Below, piece by piece: positions 5,421-7,495 of a DNA stretch of 7,495 nucleotides; position 1 is the first letter of the stretch, and every line of letters begins with the position of its first letter. A program made the translations under genes and the position numbers. A model generated the notes under the pieces. That model searched no databases. It saw nothing but the letters and a program-made list of their open reading frames with translations, and was not told the origin of the DNA. The DNA is from an uncultured bacterium (GTDB taxonomy: Bacteria > Methylomirabilota > Methylomirabilia > Rokubacteriales > CSP1-6): contig CAMLFJ010000144.1 of the NCBI GenBank assembly GCA_946479205.1, positions 1 through 7,495 of the forward strand, given 5' to 3'.

Positions 5421-7495
5421 CGTGCTCGCTCGGGATCGGCGGGGCGTCCTTGACCGGCAGCGTGAAGCGGACGCTGACCCCGCCGCCCGGTCGGTTCTCG
5501 GCCCAGATGCGCCCGCCGTGCGCCTGGACGATGCCCTGGCAGATTGCGAGGCCGAGCCCGGCGCCGCGCTGGGTCGCGGCGGTCTCGGCCCGGTGGAACT
5601 TCTCGAAGATGCGCCGCTCCTCGCCCGGCGCCAGCCCGGGGCCGCGATCGGCAACCTCGATCAGCACCGCGCCATTTGTCTCCTCCGCGGTCACCTCGAT
5701 CGAGCTGTCGGCCGGGGTGTACTTGAGCACGTTGTCGAGGAGGTTGATCAGCACCTGCTCGATCAGCACGTCGTCCATCGGGACGAGCGGGAGGTCGGGC
5801 GGCACGCGGGTGGCGACCGTGCGCCCCGCGAGGGCCTTGCCGAAGCGGCCCAGCGCGGCGCCCACGACCTCCTCGACGGGATGCCACTCGGTGTGGAGCT
5901 GGAGCGCGCCCGACTCGAGCCGCGTCATCTCGAGGAGGTTCTGTACCAGGCGGTTCAAGCGGTCGGCCTCCTCGTGCAGGGACTCCAGCAGGTCGCGGCG
6001 GGTGCCCGCGTCGAGGTGCGCCTCGTTCTCGAGCAGGGTGCTCGCGGCGCCGGTGATCGAGGCGAGCGGGGTGCGGAGATCGTGCGAGACCGAGCTCAGC
6101 AGCGAGTTGCGCAGCCGCTCGGTCTCGGCCCGCACCTGCGCCTGCTCCGCGTCCTCGGCGAGCTGCGCCCGCTCGATGGCCAGCGCGGTCTGGCTGGCGA
6201 AGGTCTCGAGCTGGTGGAGCTGCTCCGGCGCCTGGAGGGGCCGCGGGTCCTGCGGCCGGAGGCCGAGCACGCCCACGGTGCCGCGTGAGCCGGTGAGCGG
6301 CACGTAGAGCCCGGAGGCCCCGGGGAGCGTATCGGTGCCCTGGCCGGCGACCTGCCCGTGCTCGTGCACCCACTGGCCGACCGCCAGCTCGCTCGCGTCC
6401 ATCGGGAACTGGGCGTCGTCGTCGGCCGGGGCCAGGCGTCCATCCGGCTGCGGCAGCAGCACCACGACCCGGGTCCGGAACACCTCCGCGATGTGCCGCA
6501 CCGCGACCTCCCGCAGCTCGCGGGCGCCGCGCGTGCCGGCCAGCTCCCGGCTCATCGCGTACAGGGCGGCGATGCGACGCTCGCGCTCCCGCGCCGATTC
6601 GGCCTGGGCGCGGATGCGCACCGCGAGGCTGCTGATGACGAGGGCCACCACCAGCATGACCGCGAAGGTGACGACGTACTGCGTATCCGAGACCGCGAAG
6701 GTGAAGTAGGGCGGCACGAAGAAGAAGTCGAAGGCGGACACGCTCAGCACCGAGGCCATCAGGGACGGGCCGCGGCCGTAGCGGGTGGCCACGATGATCA
6801 CGCTGAGCAGGTAGACCATGATCAGGTTGGAGAGCGCGAAGTACGGAAACATCGCCCAGGCGATCGCGGTCGAGATCACGACCGCGGCGAGTCCGTAACC
6901 GTACGGTGCCCAGTCCGTCTGCTGCCGCCACGCCCGGGGGGGCAGGGGCCGCGACTCGCCCCGATCGCCGCTGATCACGTAGACGTCGATCTCGCCGCTG
7001 CCCTGCACGAGCGTGTCCACGATCGAGCCCATGGCGATGCGCTTCCAGAGGGGCCGCTCCGGCTTGCCCACCACGATCTTGCTCACGTTGCGGGCCCGCG
7101 CGAAGGCGAGGATCTCGTCGCTCATCCGCGCCCCGGTCAGGCTGTGCGTCTCCGCCCCGAGCTGCTCGGCCAGCCGCATGGTCTGGGCGACCCGATCGCG
7201 AGCGTCCTGGGACATGCGAGTCTGGGCGGGCGTCTCCACGTAGGCGACGATCCACTCCGCCCCGAGCCCTTCGGCCATGCGCTTGGCCGCCCGCACCAGG
7301 CGGATCGACGAGGGGCTCGGTCCGATGCAGACCAGCAGGCGTTCGCGCACCGGCCATGTACCGTGAATCGCGTGATCGCGCATGTAGTGGCGCATCTCGG
7401 CGTCCACGTGCTGCGCGGTCACGCGCAGGGCCAGCTCGCGCAGCGCGATCAGGTTGCCCTTGCGGAAGAAGTGCTCGCCGGCCTCGCGGGCCTGG
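5413..7495 (-). CDS. kdpD: KdpD, K+-sensing histidine kinase, 5' end missing
   Basis: KdpD is an inner-membrane sensor kinase/phosphatase that responds to low potassium or osmotic stress and controls KdpE. The frame is open from the right edge and gives 693 residues, with about 200 N-terminal residues (the KdpD Walker ATP-binding domain) outside. Counting from the edge, EHFFRKGNLIALRELALR at 7-24 is the conserved end of that domain. A universal-stress-protein domain covers about 50-175. Four membrane helices lie at about 198-290, including FDFFFVPPYFTFAVSD. A GAF-like domain spans about 310-445. The HisKA motif SHDLRTP has the phospho-accepting H471 (codon 6084-6082). The ATPase domain carries the N box (INLLDNVLKY, about 583-592), the G1 box DRGPGL and the G2 box GAGLGL. 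All kinase motifs look intact. The GTG at 7422 is internal, not the start. kdpFABC probably lies upstream. Confidence 0.96.
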   Translation of the reverse strand, partial: QAREAGEHFFRKGNLIALRELALRVTAQHVDAEMRHYMRDHAIHGTWPVRERLLVCIGPSPSSIRLVRAAKRMAEGLGAEWIVAYVETPAQTRMSQDARDRVAQTMRLAEQLGAETHSLTGARMSDEILAFARARNVSKIVVGKPERPLWKRIAMGSIVDTLVQGSGEIDVYVISGDRGESRPLPPRAWRQQTDWAPYGYGLAAVVISTAIAWAMFPYFALSNLIMVYLLSVIIVATRYGRGPSLMASVLSVSAFDFFFVPPYFTFAVSDTQYVVTFAVMLVVALVISSLAVRIRAQAESARERERRIAALYAMSRELAGTRGARELREVAVRHIAEVFRTRVVVLLPQPDGRLAPADDDAQFPMDASELAVGQWVHEHGQVAGQGTDTLPGASGLYVPLTGSRGTVGVLGLRPQDPRPLQAPEQLHQLETFASQTALAIERAQLAEDAEQAQVRAETERLRNSLLSSVSHDLRTPLASITGAASTLLENEAHLDAGTRRDLLESLHEEADRLNRLVQNLLEMTRLESGALQLHTEWHPVEEVVGAALGRFGKALAGRTVATRVPPDLPLVPMDDVLIEQVLINLLDNVLKYTPADSSIEVTAEETNGAVLIEVADRGPGLAPGEERRIFEKFHRAETAATQRGAGLGLAICQGIVQAHGGRIWAENRPGGGVSVRFTLPVKDAPPIPSEHDG

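Noticed and set aside
5421..5654. Longer N-terminus for KdpE
   Set aside because: The extra residues are an arginine/serine-rich out-of-frame reading of the kdpD ATPase domain. The ATG at 5420 gives the standard receiver start and an overlap typical of coupled genes.
5323..6307. Plus-strand open frames opposite kdpD
   Set aside because: Same reason: they are antisense to intact kinase motifs and show no domain of their own.
7420..7422. GTG as the kdpD start
   Set aside because: The upstream codons up to the window edge encode FFRKGNLIALRELALR, a conserved KdpD segment, so the gene continues beyond the window.

Overview
This is a GC-rich, tightly packed bacterial window. Every gene I can support is on the minus strand, so transcription runs from high to low coordinates. 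The only non-coding stretch above 100 bp is about 4580-4700. The gene set (Kdp two-component system, RarA, D-Ala-D-Ala ligase) shows a bacterium that makes peptidoglycan. The very high GC and compact layout suggest a GC-rich environmental lineage, for example Rokubacteria/Methylomirabilota-like or a deltaproteobacterium. That placement is an impression, not demonstrated.

Right part (7495 to 4701): a 5'-truncated kdpD sensor kinase is followed, with an 8-bp overlap, by kdpE. Together they form the K+-responsive two-component system. The kdpFABC pump genes are not visible and may lie beyond the right edge.

Middle (4700 to 2306): after kdpE comes a short AT-rich promoter region. It holds a perfect TTGACA -35 box and at least five copies of a YYTAGTGT-type half-site, arranged as a near-perfect 22-bp palindrome plus a compound operator on the -10 region. 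It drives a tightly packed set: a small basic protein with a hydrophobic segment, a GntR-type regulator with a long unassigned C-terminal alpha/beta domain, a two-CBS-domain protein, and a HAD-family phosphatase. The regulator probably binds these half-sites and controls its own operon. The HAD gene has no ATG, GTG or TTG start that keeps its catalytic motif and fits the gene order. A GGAGG lies 7 nt before an ATA that overlaps the CBS stop as ATAG, which suggests AUA-initiated, translationally coupled synthesis.

Left part (2288 to 1): rarA (replication-associated AAA+ ATPase) follows after 17 bp, and ddl (D-alanine-D-alanine ligase, 3' end cut by the window) after another 32 bp. Neither has a Shine-Dalgarno sequence. 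rarA has a perfect TATAAT 7 nt before its GTG, so it may also be made from a leaderless transcript. The small-protein/GntR/CBS/HAD group is the least described part. The rest is well-known housekeeping or ion-homeostasis machinery.
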